Source of the DNA: Sulfurimonas sp. hsl 1-7
Lineage (GTDB): Bacteria; Campylobacterota; Campylobacteria; Campylobacterales; Sulfurimonadaceae
DNA: 64,000 nucleotides
Direction: 5' to 3'
Assembly: GCF_030577135.1 (NCBI RefSeq)
Contig: NZ_JAUIRR010000005.1
Coordinates: 101,404 to 165,403 of the forward strand
The first letter of the stretch is position 1; each line of letters begins with the position of its first letter. This document shows, one piece after another, positions 8,347 through 17,341 of the stretch. The notes under the pieces were generated by a model. It saw only the letters and a program-made list of their open reading frames with translations. It was not told the origin of the DNA and ran no database searches. Both the position numbers and the translations under genes were made by a program.

Positions 8347-9612
8347 TTAAGCTCTAGATCGAGAACGGTTTCTTGAGTTAGACCTAGGCTTGCTTTGCGC
8401 AGGTTTGGCTTTCTTTTGAGAATTGCTGCGAGAACCGCGACCACCACCCATATTTATTGGCTCTGCTTTTATAGAAGGGTCAGGTTTAAAACCTTTTAAC
8501 CACACTTTAGGGATATCTTTTTTGATAAGTTTTTCGATGTTTCTTAAAAACTCATCTTCATCTATACACACAAGTGAAACAGCTTCACCCTCATTCCCGG
8601 CACGTCCTGTACGTCCGATGCGGTGTACATAATCTTCACTGACGTTAGGCAGTTCAAAATTTACAACATGGGGGAGCTGATCGATGTCGATCCCGCGTGC
8701 CGCAATATCAGTTGCCACTAAAACTCTCACTTCACCTTTTTTAAAGTCAGCGAGCGCTTTGGTTCTTGCATTTTGACTTTTATTCCCGTGAATAGCCACA
8801 GCCGTGATACCGTCTTTTTCTAGCTGTCCGCACAGTTTATTTGCTCCGTGTTTCGTTCTTGTAAAAACAAGTACCTGCTTCCAATCTCCTTCAGTGATGA
8901 GGTGTGTTAAAAGCTCACGTTTACGCGCTTTGTCAACGTGATAAACAGCTTGTTTAACGATCTCGCTTGAGGTGTTTCTTCTTGCTACTTCTATAAGTGT
9001 TGGAGATTTTAGCAAGCTCTCTGAGAGTTTTTTGATAGCATCTGAGTAAGTTGCCGAGAAGAGAAGATTTTGTCTCTCTTTAGGAAGGAGTTTCATGATT
9101 TTTTTAATGTCGTTGATAAACCCCATATCTAACATTCTATCCGCTTCATCGAGTATGAAAAAGTCAACTTTTGAAAGTTTGATCGTCCCTTGAGAGATAT
9201 GATCTAACAGTCTTCCCGGAGTAGCTACAACAATATCTACACCTTTTTTCAATTGTGTGATCTGAGGGTTTATCTTTACCCCTCCAAATATTACTGTAGA
9301 TTTAAAAGGGAGATGTTTGCCGTAAAGAGATACACTCTCGCCAACCTGTGCAGCCAACTCGCGTGTCGGTGTCAGTATAAGTACACGCACGTGATGTTTA
9401 GTGTTTGTATCTTTAGAACGCGAAAGCAGTTCGAGCAAAGGGAGTGTAAAACCCGCTGTTTTTCCCGTACCCGTTTGAGCACCTGCTAATATATCTTTTT
9501 TTTCTAATACTACAGGTATAGCTTTTTCCTGTATCGGTGTAGCTTTTGTGTAGCCTTGTTCTTGTATCGCTTTGAGTAAAGGCGCTGATAGACCCAGTTC
9601 TTTAAATGTCAA
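8347..9612 (-). CDS. rhlE: DEAD-box ATP-dependent RNA helicase, RhlE-type
   Basis: 421 residues with every DEAD-box motif: Q motif [10 protein letters not shown], motif I AQTGTGKT, Ia [41 protein letters not shown] and [11 protein letters not shown] basic, Ser/Arg/Gln-rich tail of about 45 residues (ending NRSRSRA) gives non-specific RNA binding. RhlE-type helicases remodel RNA in ribosome assembly and mRNA decay and are often cold-induced. It is a single gene facing the TPM operon. Confidence 0.9.
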   Translation of the reverse strand: MTFKELGLSAPLLKAIQEQGYTKATPIQEKAIPVVLEKKDILAGAQTGTGKTAGFTLPLLELLSRSKDTNTKHHVRVLILTPTRELAAQVGESVSLYGKHLPFKSTVIFGGVKINPQITQLKKGVDIVVATPGRLLDHISQGTIKLSKVDFFILDEADRMLDMGFINDIKKIMKLLPKERQNLLFSATYSDAIKKLSESLLKSPTLIEVARRNTSSEIVKQAVYHVDKARKRELLTHLITEGDWKQVLVFTRTKHGANKLCGQLEKDGITAVAIHGNKSQNARTKALADFKKGEVRVLVATDIAARGIDIDQLPHVVNFELPNVSEDYVHRIGRTGRAGNEGEAVSLVCIDEDEFLRNIEKLIKKDIPKVWLKGFKPDPSIKAEPINMGGGRGSRSNSQKKAKPAQSKPRSNSRNRSRSRA

Positions 9613-9727
9613 CTTATTTTATCCTAGTTGTTAATATGATTCATAATAGCATAATAAACTGCGAGTAAGGGCAGGGATTTAAACTAATATGTTTTAGTGA
9701 CTAAAAAGCTTATTAAGATTATCCAAG

Positions 9728-9733
9728 TATAAT
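9728..9733 (+). promoter_or_regulatory. -10 box of a possible leaderless promoter for the NosL-like gene
   Basis: TATAAT ends 6 nt before the ATG at 9740, so the predicted start of transcription coincides with the start codon. No Shine-Dalgarno sequence is present upstream. Confidence 0.45.
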
Positions 9734-9739
9734 ACATAC

Positions 9740-10243
9740 ATGAAAAAAATAGCACCTGTTTTAATAGTCTTACTTTTTGTGATAGTGATAGTTTTTATCT
9801 TTCTTTCTTTGGGAAAAACACAACATATGGTGGTGATCAAAGAGGGAAATCTCAAGCAACTTCCTTTAAAAATAGAACTGCATAAATATCAAGACAGCTA
9901 TTGCGGAATGATCATTGATGAGTTAGGTTATGCATCCCAAGTGGTTGCTCGTGATGGTAAAACTTGGTTTTTTCACGATCATGGAGATTTTGTCCTATGG
10001 CTTGAAAATAAAGGGTTTAAAGATGAGGCAAAGATCTGGGTGATGAGTAGAGATTCACATAAATGGATCGATGCAAAAGAAGCGTATTATTCACGAAATG
10101 AGATCACGCCTATGGGGTTTGGATTTGGAGCGTATGAAAAAGAGAAAGAGGGGCTTGTTACCTATGCTCAGATGAGACTTTTTACACTTCGCGGTGAGAC
10201 GATGCAAGACCCAAAAATTAGAAAAATTTTAACGGATAACTAG
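9740..10243 (+). CDS. NosL-like membrane-anchored copper-binding protein
   Basis: 167 residues with one N-terminal hydrophobic anchor (about 4-25) and a periplasmic domain. The core SYCGMIIDELGYASQVVARDGKTWFFHDHGD has the CGM-x-I copper site and the following segments of the NosL family; the second part (ITPMGFGFGAYEK) also fits. NosL delivers Cu(I) to nitrous oxide reductase, but no nos genes are here. The next gene overlaps its stop by one base and encodes a SafE/DsbD_2-like membrane protein, so a more general role in copper supply, for example to a cbb3 oxidase, is possible. That role is inference. Confidence 0.7.
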   Translation: MKKIAPVLIVLLFVIVIVFIFLSLGKTQHMVVIKEGNLKQLPLKIELHKYQDSYCGMIIDELGYASQVVARDGKTWFFHDHGDFVLWLENKGFKDEAKIWVMSRDSHKWIDAKEAYYSRNEITPMGFGFGAYEKEKEGLVTYAQMRLFTLRGETMQDPKIRKILTDN

Positions 10244-10950
10244 TGGATACAGTCAATATTTTAGCGATAATAAGTATAGCGTTTTTAGGTTCTTTTGGCC
10301 ACTGTATAGGGATGTGCGGCGGTATTGTCCTCGCATATTCAAGCATTAAAATAGAGCCGCAGAGTTCAAAAGTTTCAAAAAGTGTCGCACATCTGCTATA
10401 TAGTTTTGGTAGAGTGTTTACTTACACGGTTTTAGGTGCAATTTTTGGAACACTCGGCGGTGTTGTGACATTTTCAAATAATGCAAACGGTGCTTTGCTT
10501 ATCGTTGCGGGAGTTGTAATGATCTTAGCCGGATTATCGCTTATGGGAAAGATTAAATTTTTAACTGTTATTGAACATACTTTTTCCTCTTCTAAACTTT
10601 ATAAAGAGAGTTTTCGCTCTATTTTAAACTCCAAATCGAACTTTAGTTTTTTTGTACTTGGGATGCTTAACGGATTGCTCCCTTGCGGTTTTGTATACTT
10701 TTTTGCGATCACTGCGGCATCAACAGCAAGTCCATTTTACGGAGCATTAGTGATGTTTATTTTTGGAGTAAGTACAATCCCTGCAATGTTCGGACTCGGA
10801 TTTTTGTCTTCAATGGCAAGTGCAACGAACTTTAGAAATATGATGATGAGTTTATCGAGCGTAGCGGTTATACTTTACGGCGCTTTTACTATCTACAACG
10901 GATATGACTATATTACAAATCCTTTAAAAACGATACAACAGTGTCATTAA
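10243..10950 (+). CDS. Sulfite exporter TauE/SafE-like (DsbD_2-type) membrane protein
   Basis: 235 residues with about six hydrophobic segments. The first carries FGHCIGMCGGIVLAY and the fourth LNGLLPCGFVYFFA; paired Cys-containing helices of this kind define the DsbD_2 / urease-accessory-like group often labelled TauE/SafE. In cytochrome oxidase clusters such proteins are associated with copper handling and cytochrome maturation. The start is GTG, overlapping the stop of the NosL-like gene (TAGTG), which strongly couples the two. Substrate and mechanism cannot be read from the sequence. Confidence 0.72.
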   Translation: MDTVNILAIISIAFLGSFGHCIGMCGGIVLAYSSIKIEPQSSKVSKSVAHLLYSFGRVFTYTVLGAIFGTLGGVVTFSNNANGALLIVAGVVMILAGLSLMGKIKFLTVIEHTFSSSKLYKESFRSILNSKSNFSFFVLGMLNGLLPCGFVYFFAITAASTASPFYGALVMFIFGVSTIPAMFGLGFLSSMASATNFRNMMMSLSSVAVILYGAFTIYNGYDYITNPLKTIQQCH

Positions 10951-10977
10951 TTGTAGAAAATTAAATTTATAATTCGC

Positions 10978-10983
10978 TATAAT
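10978..10983 (+). promoter_or_regulatory. -10 promoter element for the HDOD gene
   Basis: TATAAT lies 37 nt before the ATG at 11021, leaving room for a leader that contains an AAAAAGGG ribosome binding site. No clear -35 box is seen, as is usual for sigma-70 promoters of this phylum. Confidence 0.45.
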
Positions 10984-11020
10984 AAAAAATAAAACAATTC
11001 AAAAAAAGGGTATTAGAGAT

Positions 11021-11848
11021 ATGAAAAGCTCAATTATAGAGAGTATTAAATCACTTCCTCCACTTTCTAAAACTATCGCAGATATAGACAGGGTATTTGC
11101 AGATAAAGAAGCTGGAGTTGCTGACCTTACGAAGGTAATTGAACATGACCCGATGATTGTAGCTAATATCTTAAAAACGGCAAATTCTCCTCTTTACGGT
11201 TTTGGTAGAGAGATTAAAAATGTGGGTCAGGCTGTTTCACTTTTTGGAATGAGCATGACAAGAACTATTGCTCTTGGAAATGCGCTTAGAAAACTGCTTA
11301 ATGTCGATATGCAACCTTATGGTATTACAAGTGATAGATTTGCTGAGATCTCTTCTTTGCAAGCAACCTTGATGAATAGATGGTACGGCAAAATCGATAG
11401 GAAAAAAGCAGAAAAATTGTACCTGGCGGCTTTTTTACAGGAAACTGGAAAAATCCTTATTGCAAGTGATGTGATTAAAGAAGATGAGGATGTAAGTTTT
11501 AAATCTGAAATTGAGATGTCCGGGAACTTGGCTCAAGTTGAAAAATCGTATGTGGGTGTAACTAGTGCTGAAGTTACGGCTGAGGTATTTGAACACTGGG
11601 GTTTTGATAAGGAGTTTGTAGAGATGATCCGTTTTGCTGATGATCCTGCATCAGCTCCAGAAGAGGTTCAAGAGTATGCAATGGCTCTGCATATTGTAAA
11701 AACTGTTTTACCTATAAATAAACCTTTATCAGATCAAGCGATTAACTTTGCACTTCGTAAAGCAAAAGATGCGGGATATAAGCATGAGCTCTTAGAAGAC
11801 GCTATCGATGATATGATAGATATTATTGAAGAGGAAGAGGAACAATAG
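11021..11848 (+). CDS. HDOD-domain signalling protein
   Basis: 275 residues. The N-terminal half has the HDOD pattern: SLPPLSKTIADI, then EHDPMIVANILKTANSPLYG and VGQAVSLFGMSMTRTIALGNAL. The catalytic HD pair of true HD phosphohydrolases is not conserved, as is typical of HDOD proteins, which act as signalling scaffolds linked to c-di-GMP, chemotaxis or stress responses. The tail is strongly acidic (IDDMIDIIEEEEEQ). It stands alone between the SafE-like gene and polA. Its partner cannot be inferred from the neighbours. Confidence 0.83.
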   Translation: MKSSIIESIKSLPPLSKTIADIDRVFADKEAGVADLTKVIEHDPMIVANILKTANSPLYGFGREIKNVGQAVSLFGMSMTRTIALGNALRKLLNVDMQPYGITSDRFAEISSLQATLMNRWYGKIDRKKAEKLYLAAFLQETGKILIASDVIKEDEDVSFKSEIEMSGNLAQVEKSYVGVTSAEVTAEVFEHWGFDKEFVEMIRFADDPASAPEEVQEYAMALHIVKTVLPINKPLSDQAINFALRKAKDAGYKHELLEDAIDDMIDIIEEEEEQ

Positions 11849-12022
11849 ACCTCTTTCGAAAACTCTGATACTCATCAGAGGGCTAAAAAAAGTTAAAATT
11901 GTGTAAGATTGATTTTTTTTAACCCTCCCTTCGAGTAAACTAAACAAGCGTATTAATATATATTTGGTCCTCTTGAGTATGGATCACTATGTTAATGAAT
12001 ATCTACTTTGATTATAAACTTG

Positions 12023-12028
12023 TATAAT
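12023..12028 (+). promoter_or_regulatory. -10 promoter element for polA
   Basis: TATAAT, preceded by CTTG, lies 36 nt before the polA ATG at 12065. The 5' leader would be about 30 nt and includes AGAGG. The rest of the 216-nt gap after the HDOD gene holds a 7-bp inverted repeat at 11863-11880 (CTCTGAT / ATCAGAG) without a U tract. Confidence 0.45.
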
Positions 12029-12064
12029 TTACTGAACAATATTAGAGGTTATGAAAGAGGTCTA

Positions 12065-14782
12065 ATGTCCAAAGTAGTTACCGTAATCGATACATTTGGT
12101 TTCTTTTTTAGAAGCTTTTATGCACTTCCGCAACATTTAAAAACAAAAGATGGTTTCCCGACAGGGCTATTAACGGGATTTACAAACTTTATCTCCACAC
12201 TGCAAAAAGATCATGACAGCGACTATATTATCTTTGCTGTTGATTCTAAGGGCGATACGTTTAGAAACGAGATAGACGAAAACTATAAAGCAAATCGTCA
12301 AGCACCACCGCCGGAACTTACAATGCAGCTCCCTGTTGCTATTGAATGGATCAACAAAATGGGTTATAAAACTCTTGGTCTGACCGGATTTGAAGCGGAT
12401 GATATGATAGCAACAGTTGTAAAGTTTGCAAAAGATAAAGGGTACAAAGTTCGTGTTGTTTCTCACGATAAAGATCTCTACCAGCTGATCGATGATGACA
12501 ATGTAACTATTGTTGATGCGATTAAAAGAAAAAGCGTAAACGAAGAAGCTTGTTATGAAAAGTACGGTGTGACTCCAAAACAGTTTATCGATTACCAATC
12601 TATTTTAGGTGATAGCGCAGATAATGTCCCGGGTGTAAAAGGGATAGGAAAAGTTGGTGCTGAGAAGCTTTTAAAGGAATATGGTTCTTTAGATAATATT
12701 TATGCTCATATAGATGAGATAAAAGGTGCTACTCAAAAGAAATTGATAGAGTCAAAAGATCAAGCCTATATGTCAAAACAACTTGTAACACTTCGTAACG
12801 ATGCATTTGACAGTCTCGATTTTGAAGAGTATAAGATGGATGTTGAAAATCCGTTTTTAAACATCTATGATGAGCTAGTACAGTATGAACAAAATGCAGT
12901 GCTTCGAACACTTCATGCAAAAAATATGGTGAGTGATGAGCAAAAAGAGAAAGCTGTCCAAAAAGCAAATGAAGAGATAGCAGAAGACCACAGTGCAGAG
13001 GAGTTTAAAACAACTCTAATCACAGATAAAAAAACGCTTGATGAAGTTATAGCAAAACTTGAAGAGTTGAGTATTGTAGCTTTTGATACAGAGACTACGG
13101 GACTTGATTATGCAAATGACAAGCTTGTAGGATTTTCATTTTGTTTTAATGAAGATGAAGCATACTATGTACCGTTTGGACATTTTTATCTGGGTGTAGG
13201 CGATCAGATCAGTGAAGAGGATGCTAAAGATGCTATTAAAAAGATCTTTAACTCTTTAATAGTTGGGCATAACATCAAGTTTGATCTACACTTTCTAAAT
13301 AAATTTGTAGGTGAAGAACTAAAAGTTTACAGTGACAGTATGATCCTTGCATGGCTTATCAATTCCGAAGCGGCACTTTCTCTTGATAAACTCTCGGAAA
13401 AACTGTTAAATCATAAAATGATCCCTTTTAAAGATACTGTGAAAAAAGGGGAGACTTTTGCATCTGTTGAGCTGGAACAAGCGTGTAAATATGCAGCGGA
13501 AGATGCATATATCACTTTTAAACTCTATAACCTTTTCTTACAAAAATTAGAGCTGCAAAATGCAGATCATTTAATAGATGAAGCTGATGATATAGAGATC
13601 CCGTTTTTACAAACACTACTGAAAATGGAAGAGACAGGTATTGCTGTTGATATAGCTTTCTTAGAGAAGTTTTTAACAGAGGTTCAGGAAAATATTCAAA
13701 CACTAACACAAGAGATCTATGCACTTGCAGGCGGAGAATTCAATATTAACTCCACAAAGCAGCTGGGTGTTGTTCTTTTTGAAACGCTTGGGCTCCCTGT
13801 AGGGAAGAAAACAAAAACAGGTTACTCTACAGATGAGAAAGTGTTAAACTCACTTAAAGACGCCCATGCAGTCATACCGAAGCTTTTAGAGTATCGTGAG
13901 GTGTATAAACTTTACTCTACTTATATAGAGCCGTTATTAAAACTTGCACGTGAGAGTGAGGATAGCCGTATCCATACTTCGTTTGTACAGACTGGAACGG
14001 CAACGGGGCGTCTGAGTTCTAAAAATCCTAACTTGCAAAATATACCTACTCGTACACCGCTTGGAGCTAAGATACGTGAAGCTTTTGTAGCACCGAGAGG
14101 GAAAAAGCTCATCGGGATTGACTACTCACAAATCGAGTTGCGTCTTTTGGCTCACTTCTCACAAGATAAAGTACTTGTGGATGCATTTAATAACGATAAA
14201 GATATCCACCTGCAAACTGCCATCGTTTTATTTGGCGAGGAGGAAGCTGCTCAAAAAAGAGGTATTGCTAAAACTGTAAACTTTGGACTACTTTACGGAA
14301 TGGGGCAGAAAAAACTCTCAGATACGTTAGGTATTACGACAAAAGAGGCAAAAGCGATCATCGAGAAGTATTTTGAGTCTTTCCCAACGGTAAAAACTTA
14401 TTTCAGATCAATTGTAGACGGTTCAAAACAAAAAGGCTATATTGAAACACTGCTTCGAAGAAGAAGATACTTTGATTATGAAAATGCAACACCTATGTTT
14501 AAAGCTGCATATGAGCGCGAGAGTGTAAACAGTGTATTTCAAGGGAGTGCGAGTGATCTTATCAAGCTCTCTATGAATAAAATTATAAAGACGATAGAAA
14601 AAGAGAATTTACCTGCGAAGATGTTACTACAGATTCACGATGAGCTTATCTTTGAAGTGGATGAAGCAGTTGCAGATGAACTGGGGAAAAAGTTTCAGTC
14701 TATTATGGAAGATATATATAAGTTAAATATCCCGTTAAGAGCATCTCTTAACATCGGTGATAATTGGAGCCAACTAAAATAA
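12065..14782 (+). CDS. polA: DNA polymerase I
   Basis: 905 residues with three domains: a 5' nuclease (about 1-290, with FEADDMIA and the helix-hairpin-helix GVKGIGKVGAEKLL), a 3'-5' exonuclease (about 320-510) and a family A polymerase (about 520-905). The exonuclease residues are intact (FDTETTGLD, NIKFDLHFL, YAAEDAY), so it should proofread. Polymerase motifs A (DYSQIELR), B (RGIAKTVNFGLLYG) and C (QIHDELIFEVD) are all present. It fills gaps and removes primers. The start was set at ATG 12065 with AGAGG 8 nt upstream; an in-frame start at 12008 would add 19 non-conserved residues. It is monocistronic. Confidence 0.95.
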   Translation: MSKVVTVIDTFGFFFRSFYALPQHLKTKDGFPTGLLTGFTNFISTLQKDHDSDYIIFAVDSKGDTFRNEIDENYKANRQAPPPELTMQLPVAIEWINKMGYKTLGLTGFEADDMIATVVKFAKDKGYKVRVVSHDKDLYQLIDDDNVTIVDAIKRKSVNEEACYEKYGVTPKQFIDYQSILGDSADNVPGVKGIGKVGAEKLLKEYGSLDNIYAHIDEIKGATQKKLIESKDQAYMSKQLVTLRNDAFDSLDFEEYKMDVENPFLNIYDELVQYEQNAVLRTLHAKNMVSDEQKEKAVQKANEEIAEDHSAEEFKTTLITDKKTLDEVIAKLEELSIVAFDTETTGLDYANDKLVGFSFCFNEDEAYYVPFGHFYLGVGDQISEEDAKDAIKKIFNSLIVGHNIKFDLHFLNKFVGEELKVYSDSMILAWLINSEAALSLDKLSEKLLNHKMIPFKDTVKKGETFASVELEQACKYAAEDAYITFKLYNLFLQKLELQNADHLIDEADDIEIPFLQTLLKMEETGIAVDIAFLEKFLTEVQENIQTLTQEIYALAGGEFNINSTKQLGVVLFETLGLPVGKKTKTGYSTDEKVLNSLKDAHAVIPKLLEYREVYKLYSTYIEPLLKLARESEDSRIHTSFVQTGTATGRLSSKNPNLQNIPTRTPLGAKIREAFVAPRGKKLIGIDYSQIELRLLAHFSQDKVLVDAFNNDKDIHLQTAIVLFGEEEAAQKRGIAKTVNFGLLYGMGQKKLSDTLGITTKEAKAIIEKYFESFPTVKTYFRSIVDGSKQKGYIETLLRRRRYFDYENATPMFKAAYERESVNSVFQGSASDLIKLSMNKIIKTIEKENLPAKMLLQIHDELIFEVDEAVADELGKKFQSIMEDIYKLNIPLRASLNIGDNWSQLK

Positions 14783-14807
14783 TAAGAGGCAAGGGAGATT
14801 GAGAAGT

Positions 14808-16976
14808 TTATTTCTCAATCGGCTGAGGTGAAGGCTCACTAAAGAGGTATCCTTGAGAGAACTCTATACCGAGCTCCTCAAGTTTCTCTTGAATAGATGG
14901 AGCATGTACAAACTCGGCTATAATAGGGATACCCGCATTTTTTGCAAAAAAGCTGATAGCTCTTGTTATCTCGTAACTTTTTTGATCAGTATCGATGTTT
15001 TTAATATATCGTGCATCTATTTTTAAAAAGTCTATATCCATATCTAAAATTCTTTCAAAGTTAGAATATTCCGAACCGAAATCATCTATGGCGATTTTAA
15101 ATCCACACTCTTTTAAACTTTTTAACTGATCTATATGGTTTACTTTACCTGTAGCACTAATCCCCTCTAAAACCTCTAGAACAATTCTATTTGGATCTAT
15201 ATTGTAGTGTTTTGACTTCTCTAAAAGAAAAGCTTTTAAATAGTGTTGGTTTAAATCCTCTTCCGTGATATTTATAGAGAAGGTGTAGTTGTTTTGTGCC
15301 ATCTTTTGAAAACTTTTATCTATAATAGTTTTTGTAATCTCAAGTAGTAACCCAGAGAGCTTTGCAGCTTCTAAAAAGGCTATTGGCGGAATGATTTTAT
15401 CAAAATCTTCTATGCGAGCGAGCACTTCAAACTTAATGATCTTCCCGGTTTTATTGTTTCTGATTCCTTGATAATAAGGGACTACCCGCTCTTCAAGAAG
15501 TGCGGCATGTAAAAGTCTGTTAGACTCAAAAAAGCTCTCTTTATTTTGATGGTTTATAGCAATATCATCTTTGTGATTGTAGATATAAAGGTTGTTTCTT
15601 CCGTTTTGCTTCGCTTTTTTGAGGGCAATTGCAGCATCACGTAAAACATTTTCAGCTACATACACACCGCCGTAGGTAAAAGAGATGTTAAATGTCAGTG
15701 TATTAACCATCAGTGTAGAGCCGTAAAAATATTTTTTGATCTCCTCTACTATTTCTTTTATATTAACCTCTGTTTCATACAATAAGGCAAACTCATCGGA
15801 ATTGATTCTAAATGTATGTTGGTCGCCGAAATTGTTTTTTAAAACTTCTGCTACATCTTGTAAGATCTCATCGCCTATCTCATAACCGTAGGCCGTATTT
15901 ATGTAAGAAAAGTTGTTGATGTTTAGCAGAATCAATGTTATGGGCTTTTGATAAGAACGCAACATGTTTTCAAGTTTTGATTTGTTCTTTAAGCCTGTTA
16001 AAGAGTCAATAAATGCCATCTCTTCGATCTGCATCTTTGCCTGTTTTAGTTCTGTTAAATTTGTAAAGATTCCAAGATAGTTTTTCTTATGATGAGGTAA
16101 CTCTAAAACACTAATGCTCAGCCATTGAGTGATCTCTTCACCATCGGCATTAACATTGACAATTTCACCTGCCCATTTCGAAGTCTCATTCAAACTTTTC
16201 CACATCTCATTATAAAACTCTTTAGGTTGCTTATGTGAAGTCAGGAAGTTTGGATTTTTCCCTATAATATCTTTCTCTTCGTATTTATAAATATCTTTAA
16301 ACGCTTGATTTACTTCGATAATAGTATTTTTTTCATCGGTAATAACAATCCCCTCAGAAGCGCTTTGTGTAGCTAATGAAAAGAGTTTTAGTTTTTGATC
16401 TTTTTTGATGTTTTTTAGGACAATGCTGACAATTTTAGCACCAGTTTCCAATAACTTTTTATGAAAATTTGAGGGGGAACGATGTTCAAAAGATGAAAGA
16501 GCAAAAGTGGCAATTGCTTGAGAGTTTTCATCTTTTACGGGCATTGACCAACAAGAGCATAAGTTAAACTCTTGTGCCAATTCTCTAAGATCACTCCATC
16601 TCTCATCTTCAAAAGTATTTACGACATATTGTGCTTCATTTTTAAATATGGCATTTCCACAAGAACCGGCACCTTCTCCCGGTTTTAGGTTTTCCAATGC
16701 TTTATGACCGGCTTTTGGTACTGATGGAGCCGATAAAACACTAAGCGAATTGTTCTTGGAGTCCAACAGCATAATAGAAGCAACAGAATTAGGAAGAAGC
16801 TTTTCAGCCATGCTACATAAAGTGCTTAACACAACATCACTCTCTTCTCCATCGGCAATCATCCCGAGGATACTTCCTTGGATACTGATGATGTTGTCAT
16901 ACTCTTCTTGTGTAATAGGTACTTCATCAAGTTGTAGAAGTTCTAAATTTTTGCATGAGTTTTGTTCACTTGACAT
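14808..16976 (-). CDS. GAF-PAS-GGDEF-EAL cyclic-di-GMP phosphodiesterase
   Basis: 722 residues without membrane segments. A GAF domain (about 25-190, with GEGAGSCGNAIFKNEAQYVV) is followed by a PAS domain (about 200-310, ITDEKNTIIEVNQAF), a degenerate GGDEF domain (about 320-470; the motif reads NSDEF) and an EAL domain (about 475-722). The EAL catalytic residues appear present: EVLAR, NITEED, LEVLEG, IDDFGSEYS, LKIDARYIK and AEFVH. The predicted output is therefore c-di-GMP hydrolysis, with the cyclase half probably regulatory. The Cys-containing GAF (NLCSCWSMP) may sense a small molecule or redox state. It converges on polA with a 25-nt gap. Confidence 0.87.
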   Translation of the reverse strand: MSSEQNSCKNLELLQLDEVPITQEEYDNIISIQGSILGMIADGEESDVVLSTLCSMAEKLLPNSVASIMLLDSKNNSLSVLSAPSVPKAGHKALENLKPGEGAGSCGNAIFKNEAQYVVNTFEDERWSDLRELAQEFNLCSCWSMPVKDENSQAIATFALSSFEHRSPSNFHKKLLETGAKIVSIVLKNIKKDQKLKLFSLATQSASEGIVITDEKNTIIEVNQAFKDIYKYEEKDIIGKNPNFLTSHKQPKEFYNEMWKSLNETSKWAGEIVNVNADGEEITQWLSISVLELPHHKKNYLGIFTNLTELKQAKMQIEEMAFIDSLTGLKNKSKLENMLRSYQKPITLILLNINNFSYINTAYGYEIGDEILQDVAEVLKNNFGDQHTFRINSDEFALLYETEVNIKEIVEEIKKYFYGSTLMVNTLTFNISFTYGGVYVAENVLRDAAIALKKAKQNGRNNLYIYNHKDDIAINHQNKESFFESNRLLHAALLEERVVPYYQGIRNNKTGKIIKFEVLARIEDFDKIIPPIAFLEAAKLSGLLLEITKTIIDKSFQKMAQNNYTFSINITEEDLNQHYLKAFLLEKSKHYNIDPNRIVLEVLEGISATGKVNHIDQLKSLKECGFKIAIDDFGSEYSNFERILDMDIDFLKIDARYIKNIDTDQKSYEITRAISFFAKNAGIPIIAEFVHAPSIQEKLEELGIEFSQGYLFSEPSPQPIEK

Positions 16977-17092
16977 AAGGTTTACCTATCACTGATTTGT
17001 GTTAATTGTAACATATAATTGTAGAAATCGGTACTCTGAAGTTGTTTTTTTTTCATCAAGGGAAAATATGCTACTTCCGGTATAAAAGAAAA

Positions 17093-17341
17093 CTATTTAG
17101 TCTGTTTATATATAAAACTGAAAACTTCTGCAATAGCTTTATACATCTGGGGTGGTACTTCGTGATCAAGCTCTACGTTTGAGAGCAGTTCGATCAGATT
17201 CTCATCCTGTTTGATGGGGATATCGTTCTCTTTTGCGATCTCAATGATCTTTTGCGCAGTTTTCCCTTCACCTTTTGCCGTTACTCTAGGTGCGGAATCT
17301 TTAGATGCATCGTATTTGAGTGCTGCTGCTTTTGGTTTCAT
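17093..17341 (-). CDS. FlhX: FlhB C-terminal-domain homologue (export switch protein)
   Basis: 82 residues matching only the cytoplasmic C-terminal domain of FlhB/YscU switch proteins: AAALKYDASKDSAPRVTAKG, then AKENDIPIKQDENLIELL and PPQMYKAIAEVFSFIY. The NPTH autocleavage site and the membrane half are absent. Stand-alone proteins of this kind (FlhX) occur in several Campylobacterota and other flagellates and can partly replace the FlhB C-terminal domain. It overlaps the upstream FliK-like gene by ATGA, which supports a role in hook-length control or the change of export specificity. Confidence 0.85.
   Translation of the reverse strand: MKPKAAALKYDASKDSAPRVTAKGEGKTAQKIIEIAKENDIPIKQDENLIELLSNVELDHEVPPQMYKAIAEVFSFIYKQTK

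Noticed and set aside
11863..11880. Inverted repeat CTCTGAT / ATCAGAG after the HDOD gene as a terminator
   Set aside because: The stem is only 7 bp and is followed by GGCTAAAAAAAG, not a U tract. It is mentioned only as the content of the gap.
12170..12598. 142-codon open frame antisense to polA
   Set aside because: It lies wholly inside the conserved 5'-nuclease coding sequence of polA, has no ribosome binding site and no recognisable domain. Open antisense frames of this length arise from codon bias.
14797..14820. Stem-loop GATTGAGAA / TTCTCAATC between polA and the GAF-PAS-GGDEF-EAL gene as a bidirectional terminator
   Set aside because: The stem overlaps the last codons and stop of the minus-strand gene, and neither strand has a U tract. 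It may help termination, but I could not support it well enough for a feature.
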